From a virus, in the IMG/VR virus record IMGVR_UViG_3300025941_000030, positions 1-58,037 of that record: DNA of 58,037 bases; one strand, 5' to 3'. The notes under the pieces were generated by a model that was not told where the DNA came from, ran no database searches, and saw nothing but the letters and a program-made list of their open reading frames with translations. Both the position numbers and the translations under genes were made by a program. This document shows, one piece after another, positions 45,704-55,021 of the stretch; the first letter of the stretch is position 1, and the number at the start of each line of letters is the position of its first letter.

Positions 45704-47316
45704 GCAAGCTCGATCTGTATCTTAACCATTACGCTGCCCTCTCCGATCCTATGCTCGCCATGATGGATCACGGCATCCGTGTAGACCGCGCCAAGGCAGC
45801 AGAGAAACTTGCTGCTCTATCCGTCCGTTGCCGGGCTATCCAAGCCGAGCTAGCCGAACTGATCGGCGCGAACGATTGCGTGTGTGGACACAAGCGTGAG
45901 CAGCATGAGCAACTAGTCACCCCGTTTCTAAAGAAGGACGGGACAGTAGCGAAGCGGAAACCGAAGGTTACATGGCCGTGCGGTGAGAGCCATGTCAAAT
46001 GTATGTACGGGCGCATGTGCGTGGACTTCACCCCTCGCGTCCGTGCCCTGACCGGCTCAACCGACCTCTCCTCACAACGCATCGTTGACTACTGCTACAA
46101 CCACCTCGGCTTGCCTGCCCAGCGCCAGCGCGGCGAGGAATCCCTAACTGGCAACGAGGTCGCCCTGCGCAAGCTGCTGCTCAAGGCCCAGCACCAGGCA
46201 GAACACCCCATGCGCCGCCCCACGGAGAAGACTGCGCTGTGGAAGCGCGAGCCTGAGCTGGCCGTGCGTGTGCTCACACTGATCCTCGAACACCGTGAGA
46301 AGGCGAAGCTGGCCACGTACCTGGACCCGAGCAAAGTGGACCGCGATGGGCGCATGCGGTGTATGTATAAGGTCACGACTGAAAATGGCCGGCTCGCGTC
46401 CAAGTCCAACCCATTCGGTACCGGGATGAACTTGCAGAACATTCCGCGCGGGGATATGCGGGAGATATTTGTACCGGACGAGGGGTGCGTTTTTCTGGAG
46501 TTGGACTTCAGTGCTATCGAGGACCGCATCGTCAAGGTGCTCACCCAAGACCCCGAACTAATCCGTGAAGCACGCTTGCGCCCCGATATCTTTGACACCC
46601 ACGCCGTCGCAGCCAAACGAGCGTTTGCCCAGCTCCTCAACGTCCACCCTGACAACGTGGACGTAAAGGTCGAAGTCACGCCCGGCAACACGCGCAGGCA
46701 GATATTCAAACCCTTCAACCACGGCGGGAACTACGGTGCCTCGCCCGTGCGCGTGCAAGAGATGATGCTCAAGGACGGCATCCTGCTCCCGCTCGCACTG
46801 TGTACCAAGCTGCTCGACGCCGCTATCACTGCGCCCAAGCGCGCGTACCAACGCGAGACGCGCAAGCGTATCATGCGCGACCGGAAGCTGACTAACAGCT
46901 GGGGCCGGGAGTTGTCGTTTGAAGGGGAGCGACTGGACGACGCCACCTACCGGCGTGGCTACGCCTTCCGTGCAGCGAGTGAGAACGCGGATAACCTGAA
47001 CCAGCTCGGCCTGGTACCCGCGTATAAGTACATAATCAAACACCGTCTCAAAACGCGCATCAACTGCCAGGTCCACGACAGTTTACTGTTGTCTTGCCCG
47101 CCCGACGAAGTGTATGATGTCGCGCGGTTCGTGATCAAGAGCATGGAGACCCCGCGTGTGTATGAAGGTGTGGAGCTGGCCGTGCCCGTTGAGTTGAAAA
47201 TGGGCACGAGCTGGAAGTGTGAACGTGAGTGGAAGACCCTGCCCAGCCGCGCAGAGTTTGAGCGGGCCGCGTATGACCTCCTGAAAGGAAAACCCAATGC
47301 CGAGCGAGCTGCCTGA
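45700..47316 (+). CDS. polA: DNA polymerase A without exonuclease domain (538 aa)
   Basis: Polymerase motifs are present in order: TENGRLASKSNP...NLQNIPRG (227-251), motif A LELDFSAIEDR (Asp269), motif B RQIFKPFNHGGNYGAS (333-348) and motif C QVHDSLLL (His459, Asp460). The N-terminus (1-110) holds no exonuclease but a Cys/His cluster (Cys60-x-CysGly-His64-x4-His69, Cys94, Cys101, Cys107), akin to the insert in the RecB-like nuclease. Proofreading is supplied by the UDG/exonuclease gene upstream. Length fits polymerase-only family A forms. It should replicate the phage DNA. Confidence 0.9.
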   Translation: MSKLDLYLNHYAALSDPMLAMMDHGIRVDRAKAAEKLAALSVRCRAIQAELAELIGANDCVCGHKREQHEQLVTPFLKKDGTVAKRKPKVTWPCGESHVKCMYGRMCVDFTPRVRALTGSTDLSSQRIVDYCYNHLGLPAQRQRGEESLTGNEVALRKLLLKAQHQAEHPMRRPTEKTALWKREPELAVRVLTLILEHREKAKLATYLDPSKVDRDGRMRCMYKVTTENGRLASKSNPFGTGMNLQNIPRGDMREIFVPDEGCVFLELDFSAIEDRIVKVLTQDPELIREARLRPDIFDTHAVAAKRAFAQLLNVHPDNVDVKVEVTPGNTRRQIFKPFNHGGNYGASPVRVQEMMLKDGILLPLALCTKLLDAAITAPKRAYQRETRKRIMRDRKLTNSWGRELSFEGERLDDATYRRGYAFRAASENADNLNQLGLVPAYKYIIKHRLKTRINCQVHDSLLLSCPPDEVYDVARFVIKSMETPRVYEGVELAVPVELKMGTSWKCEREWKTLPSRAEFERAAYDLLKGKPNAERAA

Positions 47317-47518
47317 GTTCGACGCCTTCATCGCTGCCCTTCGCCCGCGCCTATACGTCGGCGCGCAAACCTACGGTGACGCCTCATTCGAGCGTGCGTT
47401 GCCGGAGACCGCAGACGAGATCATGCAAGAGTTGCTAGACGTTGCAGGCTGGGCTTGGATTGCTTGGGTCCGGCTCAAGCGTGTACGTGACCGGATCAAC
47501 GAGTTGGAGGGGGAGTGA
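47297..47518 (+). CDS. Hypothetical small protein (73 aa)
   Basis: GAAAGGAAA precedes ATG 47297, within the end of the polymerase gene. A pattern typical of small phage proteins: AALRPRLYVGAQTYGDASFE then EIMQELLDVAGWAWIAWVRL (a 'Ei.qEl.DvagWa.i.w.Rl' helix). It resembles the dATP/dGTP-pyrophosphohydrolase-like helix of MazG-related proteins only superficially. Stop overlaps the next start (TGATG). Confidence 0.68.
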   Translation: MPSELPEFDAFIAALRPRLYVGAQTYGDASFERALPETADEIMQELLDVAGWAWIAWVRLKRVRDRINELEGE

Positions 47519-47667
47519 TGGCAGATTTTCATGACCACGTGTGTAGTAAGTGCTGGACCGTCTGCGCGTGCGTAGGTTGGTCCTGCACCATACGCGACCA
47601 CGAATTCCTGTGCACCCAATGTCGCCGAGAGGAAGACGCCCGTGAGTCAGCACAACGGCAACGGTAA
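47518..47667 (+). CDS. Small zinc-finger protein (49 aa)
   Basis: ATG 47518 shares its A with the preceding stop. Cys-rich: VCSKCWTVCACVGWSC and LCTQCRREE give CxxC pairs and extra cysteines, so one or two zinc sites are possible. The end overlaps the next gene by 26 bases in another frame. Confidence 0.62.
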   Translation: MADFHDHVCSKCWTVCACVGWSCTIRDHEFLCTQCRREEDARESAQRQR

Positions 47668-48841
47668 GGCTGACGCTGACTTCCTGTCACTATTCCTAAG
47701 CGCCGCAGGCAAGTCGGAAATCCCGAAACCTTTTCTCGAATGGGCCGGTGTGTCCCTCGTCGCCGCCACCCTCAACGACCACGTCTGGTACGAGAAGTTC
47801 CCGGGCAAGAAGCTCTACCCCCAACTGTACGTATTCCTGCTCGGCCCCTCGGGCCTTGGCAAAGGCGAAGCGATCGACTTCGCCCTTCAATTCATCGACG
47901 AGGACGCCCCGCTGATCAACATCTGGGACGGCAAGGTGTCGGGTGAAGGGTTCGTAGATGACCTCGCCACGATCAGTACGGACGTCAGCCATGAAGGACG
48001 ACCAACCGCCCTATTGACCATGCCCGAGCTAGCTCAAGCAATCGGTAAGGGCCAACAAGCCGACGCGTTTGTGAAGCGAATGACTGGCTGGTACCCGCCC
48101 CCACGACGCCGTTACAAGGAACGCACACGTACGACCGGGGCAAACATCGACATGCCCAGCCCACTGGTCAACTGGCTCGTAGGCACGACCGTCGAGTGGA
48201 TGGTAGACAGCATTACCAAGGACGCGATCGAGTCAGGGTTCTTTGCCCGCGTCTTCGCCATCAACTGCCCCTACAACCTGAACAACCGCGTGCCGGACCC
48301 GACAGTTGAGGAGCAATACCCGGCCCTATGCAAAGCAATCCGCACCCAGCTCCGTGACATCGCTGACCTGACCGGCTCGTTCCGCCTCACCAAACAAGCC
48401 CGTGCGATCAGGCACAAGTGGTACCTGAGCCGCCCAGCACCGGAGGACACGCGCTTGTTGCCCAGCTGGCGCCGACAGGACGACCTGATCCTCAAACTGT
48501 GCATGGTGTTCAGCGCCATGAGCGGGCGTGGGGACATGCGGATCACATCACACGAGATTACCCGCGCGCAGCAATACGTGCTCCGTGCGCATCACTCACT
48601 CCCACGCCTGCTATCTGTGGCCGGCCAAACACCCATGACCAACGGCCTGAACACCGTGGCCAGCTTCATCAAGATCGCCGGGCGCATCCCGCACAGCCCT
48701 CTGCTCAAGAAGCTCGCGCACCGAGGCATTCACGCGCAGGAAGCAAGCCTGCACTTGCTCGCGCTCATGCAGCAGCGGGACATTGAGTGCGAGCGGTTGA
48801 AAGGCGGGGCGCGGGTGTATACGTGGGCAGGGGCGAACTAG
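47642..48841 (+). CDS. DUF3987-like primase/helicase-type ATPase (399 aa)
   Basis: GAGAGGAAG precedes GTG 47642. The Walker A motif GPSGLGKGE (68-76) follows the usual DUF3987 opening (FLEWAGVSLVAATLNDHVWY). Walker B-like ALLTMPELAQAI and the RVFAINCPYNL strand come next. C-terminal helices (THEITRAQQYVLR-type) resemble the winged-helix end of the family. Members accompany phage replication proteins and are thought to be helicase/primase-associated. It is the last plus-strand gene; its stop codon overlaps the convergent tail fibre gene. Confidence 0.78.
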   Translation: MSQHNGNGKADADFLSLFLSAAGKSEIPKPFLEWAGVSLVAATLNDHVWYEKFPGKKLYPQLYVFLLGPSGLGKGEAIDFALQFIDEDAPLINIWDGKVSGEGFVDDLATISTDVSHEGRPTALLTMPELAQAIGKGQQADAFVKRMTGWYPPPRRRYKERTRTTGANIDMPSPLVNWLVGTTVEWMVDSITKDAIESGFFARVFAINCPYNLNNRVPDPTVEEQYPALCKAIRTQLRDIADLTGSFRLTKQARAIRHKWYLSRPAPEDTRLLPSWRRQDDLILKLCMVFSAMSGRGDMRITSHEITRAQQYVLRAHHSLPRLLSVAGQTPMTNGLNTVASFIKIAGRIPHSPLLKKLAHRGIHAQEASLHLLALMQQRDIECERLKGGARVYTWAGAN

Positions 48842-50034
48842 AACCCCACAATTATCGCACGCACAATGTAACCGATCGGCCCGCCACCTGACACGTTGTT
48901 GATCGAGTCGAACGTGATGTCGGCGAAGCCGCCACCGCCGCTGTAGCCGATGCTGGTCACGGCCACCTGGCCCAGACCAGATGCAGCTGCCACGTATGGG
49001 ATGGCTACAAACACCGTGTTCGGAAACTCGATCGGGAACGCTGTGGTCTGCGAGTCCGTGCCCCCGCTCCCGGTAATGGTCCCCGAGACCTCGACCCATT
49101 GGACGATCAACTCGCCGGCCAGCGTTTGAATCTTGGCGTAGCCGGGCAGCGCGAGCGTAGCAGCGAGACCAGGGTAGGCTGGCGGACTGTATGTGACTGG
49201 TGCCCAGCCGGACACACCGAACTGTAAGAAGTCCCCGTTGCTCGGCGCCCCAGGCGACGCGCCCCATTGCCCGGCAAGCAACTGCAAGATATTCCCATCC
49301 GTCGCCGACGCCAGGTCCAACACCGTCCCCTGCAACTTGGCAATCGTCGGGCTCGGGTACGTACCGGTCAAGTCCCCGCCTGCCGCCCCGCTCGGCGTAA
49401 TCTCCCCCGTCGTATTCCCCGTCCCGCCCTGTGTGATCGGCACCACAAACGCTACGTCGCTCGGGTCCGGCCCGGTCGATACCTGCTCCAACTGCAACGT
49501 GTCCGCGTTCAGTGGCTCGCCCGTACCGATCGCGCTACCCAGCGCCGAGAACTCCACGTACGCCAGCTGCGGTGTGATCACCGCATCCTGCACCCCGACC
49601 AGCGTCTTCGTACCCCCATCCGTCGTCGTGTCCACCAACACAACCGTACTCGCGGCACGCGGGCTGCCGTCGTTGTAGGTCACGCGCACGCGCATGCCGT
49701 TACGTATGAGGTTACCCCAATCGCCGTTGGTGTTCTTCAGGGTGAACTGGTGTGTGGCCGCGTACACGGGTGGATCAGGGTCAGGTACCTGTACCTGTCC
49801 AGCTCCAGTCACATACTGCGTGCCCAGATAGTTGATCCACACCGGGTCGAGCGTATTGTTCTTGAACTCACTCACGATGCGGCGCAGGTCGGGGGCGAGG
49901 CCAGTCACAGCCGCGCTCACCCGAATCCGATCGTCATCCTGGGGCTTGTTCAGGTCCGTGGTGTCGGCGTCGTTTTGGAATGACGGGGTGCCGACCGGGT
50001 AGCCGAACAGTTTATTAGGCACTACGTTAGACAT
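48838..50034 (-). CDS. Tail fibre or receptor-binding protein (398 aa)
   Basis: GGAGACACGC precedes ATG 50034. The N-terminal 200 residues are virion-attached type beta/coil. ITQGGTGNTTGEITPSGAAG followed by DLTGTYPSPTIAKLQG is a hallmark collar of phage fibres. The C-terminal 110 residues (GELIVQWVEVSGTITGSGG, FPIEFPNTVFVAIPYV) match gp53-like C-terminal fibre domains that bind receptors. It is the last late gene, and its stop lies on the stop of the DUF3987-like gene on the other strand. Confidence 0.8.
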   Translation of the reverse strand: MSNVVPNKLFGYPVGTPSFQNDADTTDLNKPQDDDRIRVSAAVTGLAPDLRRIVSEFKNNTLDPVWINYLGTQYVTGAGQVQVPDPDPPVYAATHQFTLKNTNGDWGNLIRNGMRVRVTYNDGSPRAASTVVLVDTTTDGGTKTLVGVQDAVITPQLAYVEFSALGSAIGTGEPLNADTLQLEQVSTGPDPSDVAFVVPITQGGTGNTTGEITPSGAAGGDLTGTYPSPTIAKLQGTVLDLASATDGNILQLLAGQWGASPGAPSNGDFLQFGVSGWAPVTYSPPAYPGLAATLALPGYAKIQTLAGELIVQWVEVSGTITGSGGTDSQTTAFPIEFPNTVFVAIPYVAAASGLGQVAVTSIGYSGGGGFADITFDSINNVSGGGPIGYIVRAIIVGF

Positions 50035-50047
50035 GCGTGTCTCCTAG

Positions 50048-53000
50048 TTATGGTACCGGTGCGTCCGTCGTTGTCGGCTGCGCCTGCGTCTGCTTCCCGC
50101 GCTCGCGCACATCATTCAGGAACCCAGCGATCTGGCCCTGGAGCTGAGGCAACTGTTCGCGCGGCACAGTTTGTATCCAGTTCCCTGCCACAAGGCGCTT
50201 GCTGATCACCCCCGCCGCCACCTTCTTCTGCTCCTCGTTGCTCACACTATACAAGCCCAACAGCTCAGGCAATGTCAGCCGGCCCTGTTCCAACTTGCGT
50301 CGGTAATCCTGCATCGCGCCCACGCGCACCGCCGCCTTCAACTCGTTCGGGCTCAACTTCGCGGCTTGGGCCAGGTCGATCGGCCTGCCCTCACCCACCG
50401 CTGCCTGGATCGCCCGCTTATCCGCGCGCCGTTCGACTACCTGCCTCGGCGGCGGTACATCACCACGTCGTTGCGCCATGATCGCGTCGAGCTGGCGTTC
50501 GGCGGGCGTGAGTGTGAGGGCGCGTGGCGCGGTCGAGAAGCCGCCCAGGTTCAGGGCGATCAACTTTGCGGTCGTCTGGTCGAGCCCTTGTTCCTGGCCC
50601 GGCTGTGCAACGGCGCGCTGGTAGTTCTCGTAACTGAACGGGGTCAACAGCGTGCGCGCGGTTTGCATGGCGATGTCTTTCATTTGTGTGTACCACGGAT
50701 CGTTCGGGTCGCGCAGCTGGGTCTTGCCTTTGCCTGACACGAACGCTTCGTTGCGCGCGATGTTGACCACAGCCTCTGCAAGCGGACTCAACTTCGCCGT
50801 TGCGTAGTCCATGATCGCCTTCGAGTTACCTTGCCCGACAGCTTCGCCGAGCCCTTGCCAGACATGGAACATGTCCTTCTGATATGTGGGTAACCAGCTC
50901 CTTTGCGGTTGGCCTTTCGCGTCATAGCCGTGAATGAATCCGCCGAATGCGTGGGCTTTTAAGTCTTCTGCTGTGTCAATCTTCGGCTTACCGAGCGTGA
51001 ACAGGAACTCAGCAAGTAACGAGTAGCCGATTGCTAACACCGGTAACGTGAGCACCGATGCCGCGCGGTTGGTCAACCCCTTCCCGCTCACAACATCCGC
51101 AATCCCCCCACCTAATTGCCGGAAAGTACCAATCGCCCATCCCGGCGCCTGGAACATAGCCTGCACTGCCTGCTTGTACTTGTTGTCCCAGAACAGTTTG
51201 TTGTAGTTCAACTGCCCAAACACGTTATCAATCTCGTTACCGATCTTGTACGCGGCCTGTGCCTTGGCAAAACTACTCGCGTTCGGCCCGAGCCGATCCA
51301 TCGCATCTTGGAATCGCCGCGCGAACGCACCCATCTTGACCTTGGGGATCAGGTTCTCGAACATCAACTTGGCAAAGTATTCTGGTATCGCCGACGCACC
51401 ATGCCAAACTGTACCGACCGGGCTGTGATTTCGCAGCGCTTCGCCGAACGCGGTTGCGTGGTTGTTCACGAACTCTTGATACGAGTGCGGGTCACCGCCT
51501 GAATCAAGGAACGCATTGACAGCCTGCCGCAGTTCTGGGTCAGCGTTCGTACCATTCAAATACTCGGTAAACATGCGCTGGCCCATTTGCCAGTCCTTGA
51601 CCATACCATAACCGGGCACCACACCTGGCAAATGTTTCAGCGCGCCTTTGAAATTCCTGCGTACAGCGTTTTCCAACACCTGCGTCGCGTGGTCCCACGC
51701 GTTGTTGAATGCTGTCGTATTCAAGTGGAACGCGGACAGGCCAAGGCGCCACGAGGTCGCGTCGTTGTTCACTTTGCGGATGAATTCATATGGCGTGATC
51801 GGTGTCCCTTCCGGTGTGAGCAGTGCAGAGCTACCTGGCACAGCTGCTCCTTGCGCCTGCACACTTCGCCGCCACCCCGGTGAAAAGTGTCGGTCCATCA
51901 ACCGCGCGATGTCTTCGTGTACAAACCACTCACCTGTATATGGCGAGCCCTTGCGCAGCGTTTCCAGTTCATCGAACGTCTTACCCGTATTTGGCCACAC
52001 ACTTGCCTTAGCGGCTGCTGGCCCAGTATCGTATTCCGGTTTCGATATCGCCTCCCCTTCCTTCGGCAGCAGCTTCAACATGCGATCGTTCACACGCCGG
52101 TACCCTGGCGACGGACGCATGCCCCATTCAATCCCGCCTGTCCGCTTCAACTCCCCTAGCATTTCAATCTCATGGCGTAACCGAGCCATCTGCGTACCGC
52201 GAATCAGCGCAACTTCAAGTGGGTTCGTGTACATAGGCTCGAACCCTTCGGCCCGTGCCGCCGTGTAAGTGTCAAACGTCCTGTGTTGAACCGGCGCCAT
52301 TGAACCAGTCATACGTTTTTGTACGTACGCTGGGATTACTGTCGCCGTCTCGCCGCGAGCGTTCTTCCAAATATGCGGCATGTGGTTGACGTAGAACTCG
52401 CCTAGCAAGTCGAGCCCATGTTTGCGTCCGGTTTCATGTAGCAGCCGCCCCTCACGCCCAACCAACATCTGCGCCGCGTCTTGGATCGCTTGCAGCTCCG
52501 GTGTCTCCTGCCGTGCAATACGAGTGAGTGGTTCGCCTTCCTTACCAAAAATGAAGTTGCTCTCAGCCGCCTGTGCGCGGTCCATGAATGTGTCGTACTC
52601 GTACGGGGTCAGCGTCGCTGTGCGCCGGCCCACATCATTCACAGCCTTTTGCATCCGCTGCACATCTTGCGACACACCGCTCATGTACTTGGTCAAGGCC
52701 ATCGCACCTTCTTCAGCACGTGGACCCATGCTCGTGGGTGATACCGCTTCGCGTAAGCGATCCTTGAAATACTTTGCGGCTGCGACGGTTTGCTTGACGC
52801 CCGGTATGCGCGGGATAAGGTTTTCAGCTGCCCCGCCTACTGTACCAAGCCCCGCGCCAATGAGCGTGTTTGTTGCTAGATCGCCCGCACTTGGCTGCCG
52901 CCCTTCTGTCGCACCGGTCAACTCAGTACCAAACGCACTGAGACCTGCACCACCCAATGCCCGCTTCAGTATAGTACGCGGTAACGTCGCCGCAGCTTTG

Positions 53001-53449
53001 CCCATCGGTATCATGGACAAACCACCGGCAACGGCAGCACGACCAAGGCTTGGCTTTGTGCCTTCCAAATGTTCGGCAACATTCTCGCCCAACGCACCAC
53101 CGGCACCCGCACCAAGGGTTGCACCGAACGGCCCGATTACAGGTGTAGCTGCTGCGCCGAGCGCACCGCCAGCAATAGGCCCGAGCACGCGCGCGGCGGT
53201 AGCAAGGTAGGGATGCCCGCCGTTATCCGGTTCTTGCTGTGTCGGCAACTCGCCCTTGAAAGCGATCTTCGGCAACTGCTCAGGTACCACGCCAGGTGTA
53301 GGCGTCGCAACAGGTGCAGCCGACTGTTGCCCCATCAAATGTTGCGTCGCTTCCTCAGCAGCCTTGGTTATTTGGTCCTGCGACCAGCCATCCGGCACGT
53401 CGAGTGGATACGTCTTGCCGTCCGGTAATGTGAGCGGGTAGCGCGGCAT
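50048..53449 (-). CDS. Very large ejection/internal virion protein (1133 aa)
   Basis: ATG 53449 shares its A with the stop of the preceding gene. The N-terminus (PLTLPDGKTYPLDVPDGWSQ) is a short motif often found at the start of phage internal proteins. Two Gly/Ala-rich segments (for example GPIAGGALGAAATPVIGPFG, residues about 90-130) are likely membrane-active helices. The middle and C-terminal parts are helical and resemble polyvalent-type internal proteins (YVNHMPHIWKNARGETATV). Such giant late proteins between tail and fibre genes are ejected to form a channel across the cell envelope in podoviruses. Role inferred from size, position and composition. Confidence 0.7.
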   Translation of the reverse strand: MPRYPLTLPDGKTYPLDVPDGWSQDQITKAAEEATQHLMGQQSAAPVATPTPGVVPEQLPKIAFKGELPTQQEPDNGGHPYLATAARVLGPIAGGALGAAATPVIGPFGATLGAGAGGALGENVAEHLEGTKPSLGRAAVAGGLSMIPMGKAAATLPRTILKRALGGAGLSAFGTELTGATEGRQPSAGDLATNTLIGAGLGTVGGAAENLIPRIPGVKQTVAAAKYFKDRLREAVSPTSMGPRAEEGAMALTKYMSGVSQDVQRMQKAVNDVGRRTATLTPYEYDTFMDRAQAAESNFIFGKEGEPLTRIARQETPELQAIQDAAQMLVGREGRLLHETGRKHGLDLLGEFYVNHMPHIWKNARGETATVIPAYVQKRMTGSMAPVQHRTFDTYTAARAEGFEPMYTNPLEVALIRGTQMARLRHEIEMLGELKRTGGIEWGMRPSPGYRRVNDRMLKLLPKEGEAISKPEYDTGPAAAKASVWPNTGKTFDELETLRKGSPYTGEWFVHEDIARLMDRHFSPGWRRSVQAQGAAVPGSSALLTPEGTPITPYEFIRKVNNDATSWRLGLSAFHLNTTAFNNAWDHATQVLENAVRRNFKGALKHLPGVVPGYGMVKDWQMGQRMFTEYLNGTNADPELRQAVNAFLDSGGDPHSYQEFVNNHATAFGEALRNHSPVGTVWHGASAIPEYFAKLMFENLIPKVKMGAFARRFQDAMDRLGPNASSFAKAQAAYKIGNEIDNVFGQLNYNKLFWDNKYKQAVQAMFQAPGWAIGTFRQLGGGIADVVSGKGLTNRAASVLTLPVLAIGYSLLAEFLFTLGKPKIDTAEDLKAHAFGGFIHGYDAKGQPQRSWLPTYQKDMFHVWQGLGEAVGQGNSKAIMDYATAKLSPLAEAVVNIARNEAFVSGKGKTQLRDPNDPWYTQMKDIAMQTARTLLTPFSYENYQRAVAQPGQEQGLDQTTAKLIALNLGGFSTAPRALTLTPAERQLDAIMAQRRGDVPPPRQVVERRADKRAIQAAVGEGRPIDLAQAAKLSPNELKAAVRVGAMQDYRRKLEQGRLTLPELLGLYSVSNEEQKKVAAGVISKRLVAGNWIQTVPREQLPQLQGQIAGFLNDVRERGKQTQAQPTTTDAPVP

Positions 53450-55020
53450 CAGGGGATTGGGGTCATGCCAAGGATCGCGCCGCTTGGCAGAGTTACGGTA
53501 CCCGGCGTCGGCGTACTGGCAGGAGCTGCATCGCGCGAGCCAGTCATTTCGCTGTCTAAAAAGTCCAGGTGTGCTTTACCAGCCGGTGACCCAAGCCACT
53601 CATCCATTGTCGGTGGCTGTTTCATCAGCCGGTCTTCGACCGGGCGATTGCGTAGGTCATTTGCGTACGCTTTGCTCAAGTGACCGATCCGCAACTGTGC
53701 CATACGCTCAGGCGTCAAGCCCGACTTGCTCTTGCGCAGCTTGGCAATCTCACCCTGCACGCGCAGCCGCTGCGCCTTGCGCCGGTCAGCAGCCAGTTTC
53801 GGGTCTTCTTGCTTCGCCGCTGCCGACCGGGCCAATTCGCGCGCACCGGCCCGGTACAACGCTGCCCCATACTCAAGCTGCATCCGGTGCGGGTCACTCT
53901 TGGGCAACTTGCTCGCCTCGTCCACCATGCGCGCAGCGGTCGCCTGATCGTTAGCCGACTGCTCCTCAACATGCGCCCGCATCTTAGCCGTCTCGCGGCG
54001 CGCGATGTCTTGCGAGGTGAGTGGACCGGCGTGTGGCTCGACGCCCGCGAGCAGTTGCTGGGCCTCGGATGTGAGGCGGCGAATCTCGTCCATGTCTGCT
54101 GCGCCACCGGCAGTCTGCCGCTGCTTCAGTATCTCTACCTGTTCCATCATAGCCGCGCCCTGGCGCTTGCGGGCTTCTTCGATGGCAAGCAGTTGGGCAG
54201 ATTTCTTAGTGCCGGCAGAGGCTGCACCAGCCTGACCGCGTGCTGCTTCTCGTGCACCAATGTCAGCGGGCGTAAGCTGTGCGTTGACCGCAGGAGCACC
54301 GGCCTGCAACTGGCGTGCGCGGAACTCAAGTTGATCGGCCAGTGCTGGGTTGGTCGCGCGCACTTGTGACGCTTGCAACATGAGCGCGTCGCCTTCGTTC
54401 TTTCGCGCGATACCTTCCTCGGTCAACGCCGCCGCACGCTTTGCGCCCGCGAGCCCAACCGGGTCCGTGATACCTGGGGTTGACGCGCGCACGTTGGCCA
54501 AAGTTGCACCGGCTCGCGCGAGACCGGTCTGGGCCTCGTCCTTCGCCGCACCGGTCTCCAACTTGTGCAACTGCTCCGGCAGCATCTCACGCGGCGGCTG
54601 TGGGATCATCGACCGTGCAAAGCCTTCCGACTGCGCGTCGATCAAGTCAGCCGCTGTGTATGCTTTCTGCTTACGCGGGTCATCGTCGGGCAACGTATCG
54701 CCGAACGTGCGTAGCGAGCTGGATCGGCGCTGACGGTCAAGCGTCGCCTGTTGCTGCTGGATCATGTACTGGTACACAGGCGCATTGGCAGCTTGCTGTT
54801 CCTGCAACTGCGCCTGCCGCGCATTCACAAACCCGCCCAACGCCCCACCAATCGGTGTCAACGGGCTCGTCGGTGTCATCGGTGAGCTGAACGCGCCTGC
54901 AAGCCCGGCGAGTATGGGTAACCACGTCCCACCCGGCTGCTGCGCGTTTGGGTCGAACTGCGCGCCCTGCCCCGGTTGGGGCATTTGCACCTGCGGATTC
55001 TTGAACAACTCTCCCATCAA
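53449..55020 (-). CDS. Helical ejection/internal protein (523 aa)
   Basis: A short N-terminal hydrophobic Gly/Pro stretch (WLPILAGLAGAFSSPMTPTS) is followed by nearly 450 residues of Ala/Arg/Gln/Glu-rich helix (KRQGAAMMEQVEILKQRQTA, ARRETAKMR-type heptads). The C-terminus is Thr-Pro-rich before a final short motif. It is placed between the 164-aa and 1133-aa genes in the block of likely ejection proteins. Confidence 0.65.
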   Translation of the reverse strand: MMGELFKNPQVQMPQPGQGAQFDPNAQQPGGTWLPILAGLAGAFSSPMTPTSPLTPIGGALGGFVNARQAQLQEQQAANAPVYQYMIQQQQATLDRQRRSSSLRTFGDTLPDDDPRKQKAYTAADLIDAQSEGFARSMIPQPPREMLPEQLHKLETGAAKDEAQTGLARAGATLANVRASTPGITDPVGLAGAKRAAALTEEGIARKNEGDALMLQASQVRATNPALADQLEFRARQLQAGAPAVNAQLTPADIGAREAARGQAGAASAGTKKSAQLLAIEEARKRQGAAMMEQVEILKQRQTAGGAADMDEIRRLTSEAQQLLAGVEPHAGPLTSQDIARRETAKMRAHVEEQSANDQATAARMVDEASKLPKSDPHRMQLEYGAALYRAGARELARSAAAKQEDPKLAADRRKAQRLRVQGEIAKLRKSKSGLTPERMAQLRIGHLSKAYANDLRNRPVEDRLMKQPPTMDEWLGSPAGKAHLDFLDSEMTGSRDAAPASTPTPGTVTLPSGAILGMTPIP

Positions 55021-55021
55021 C

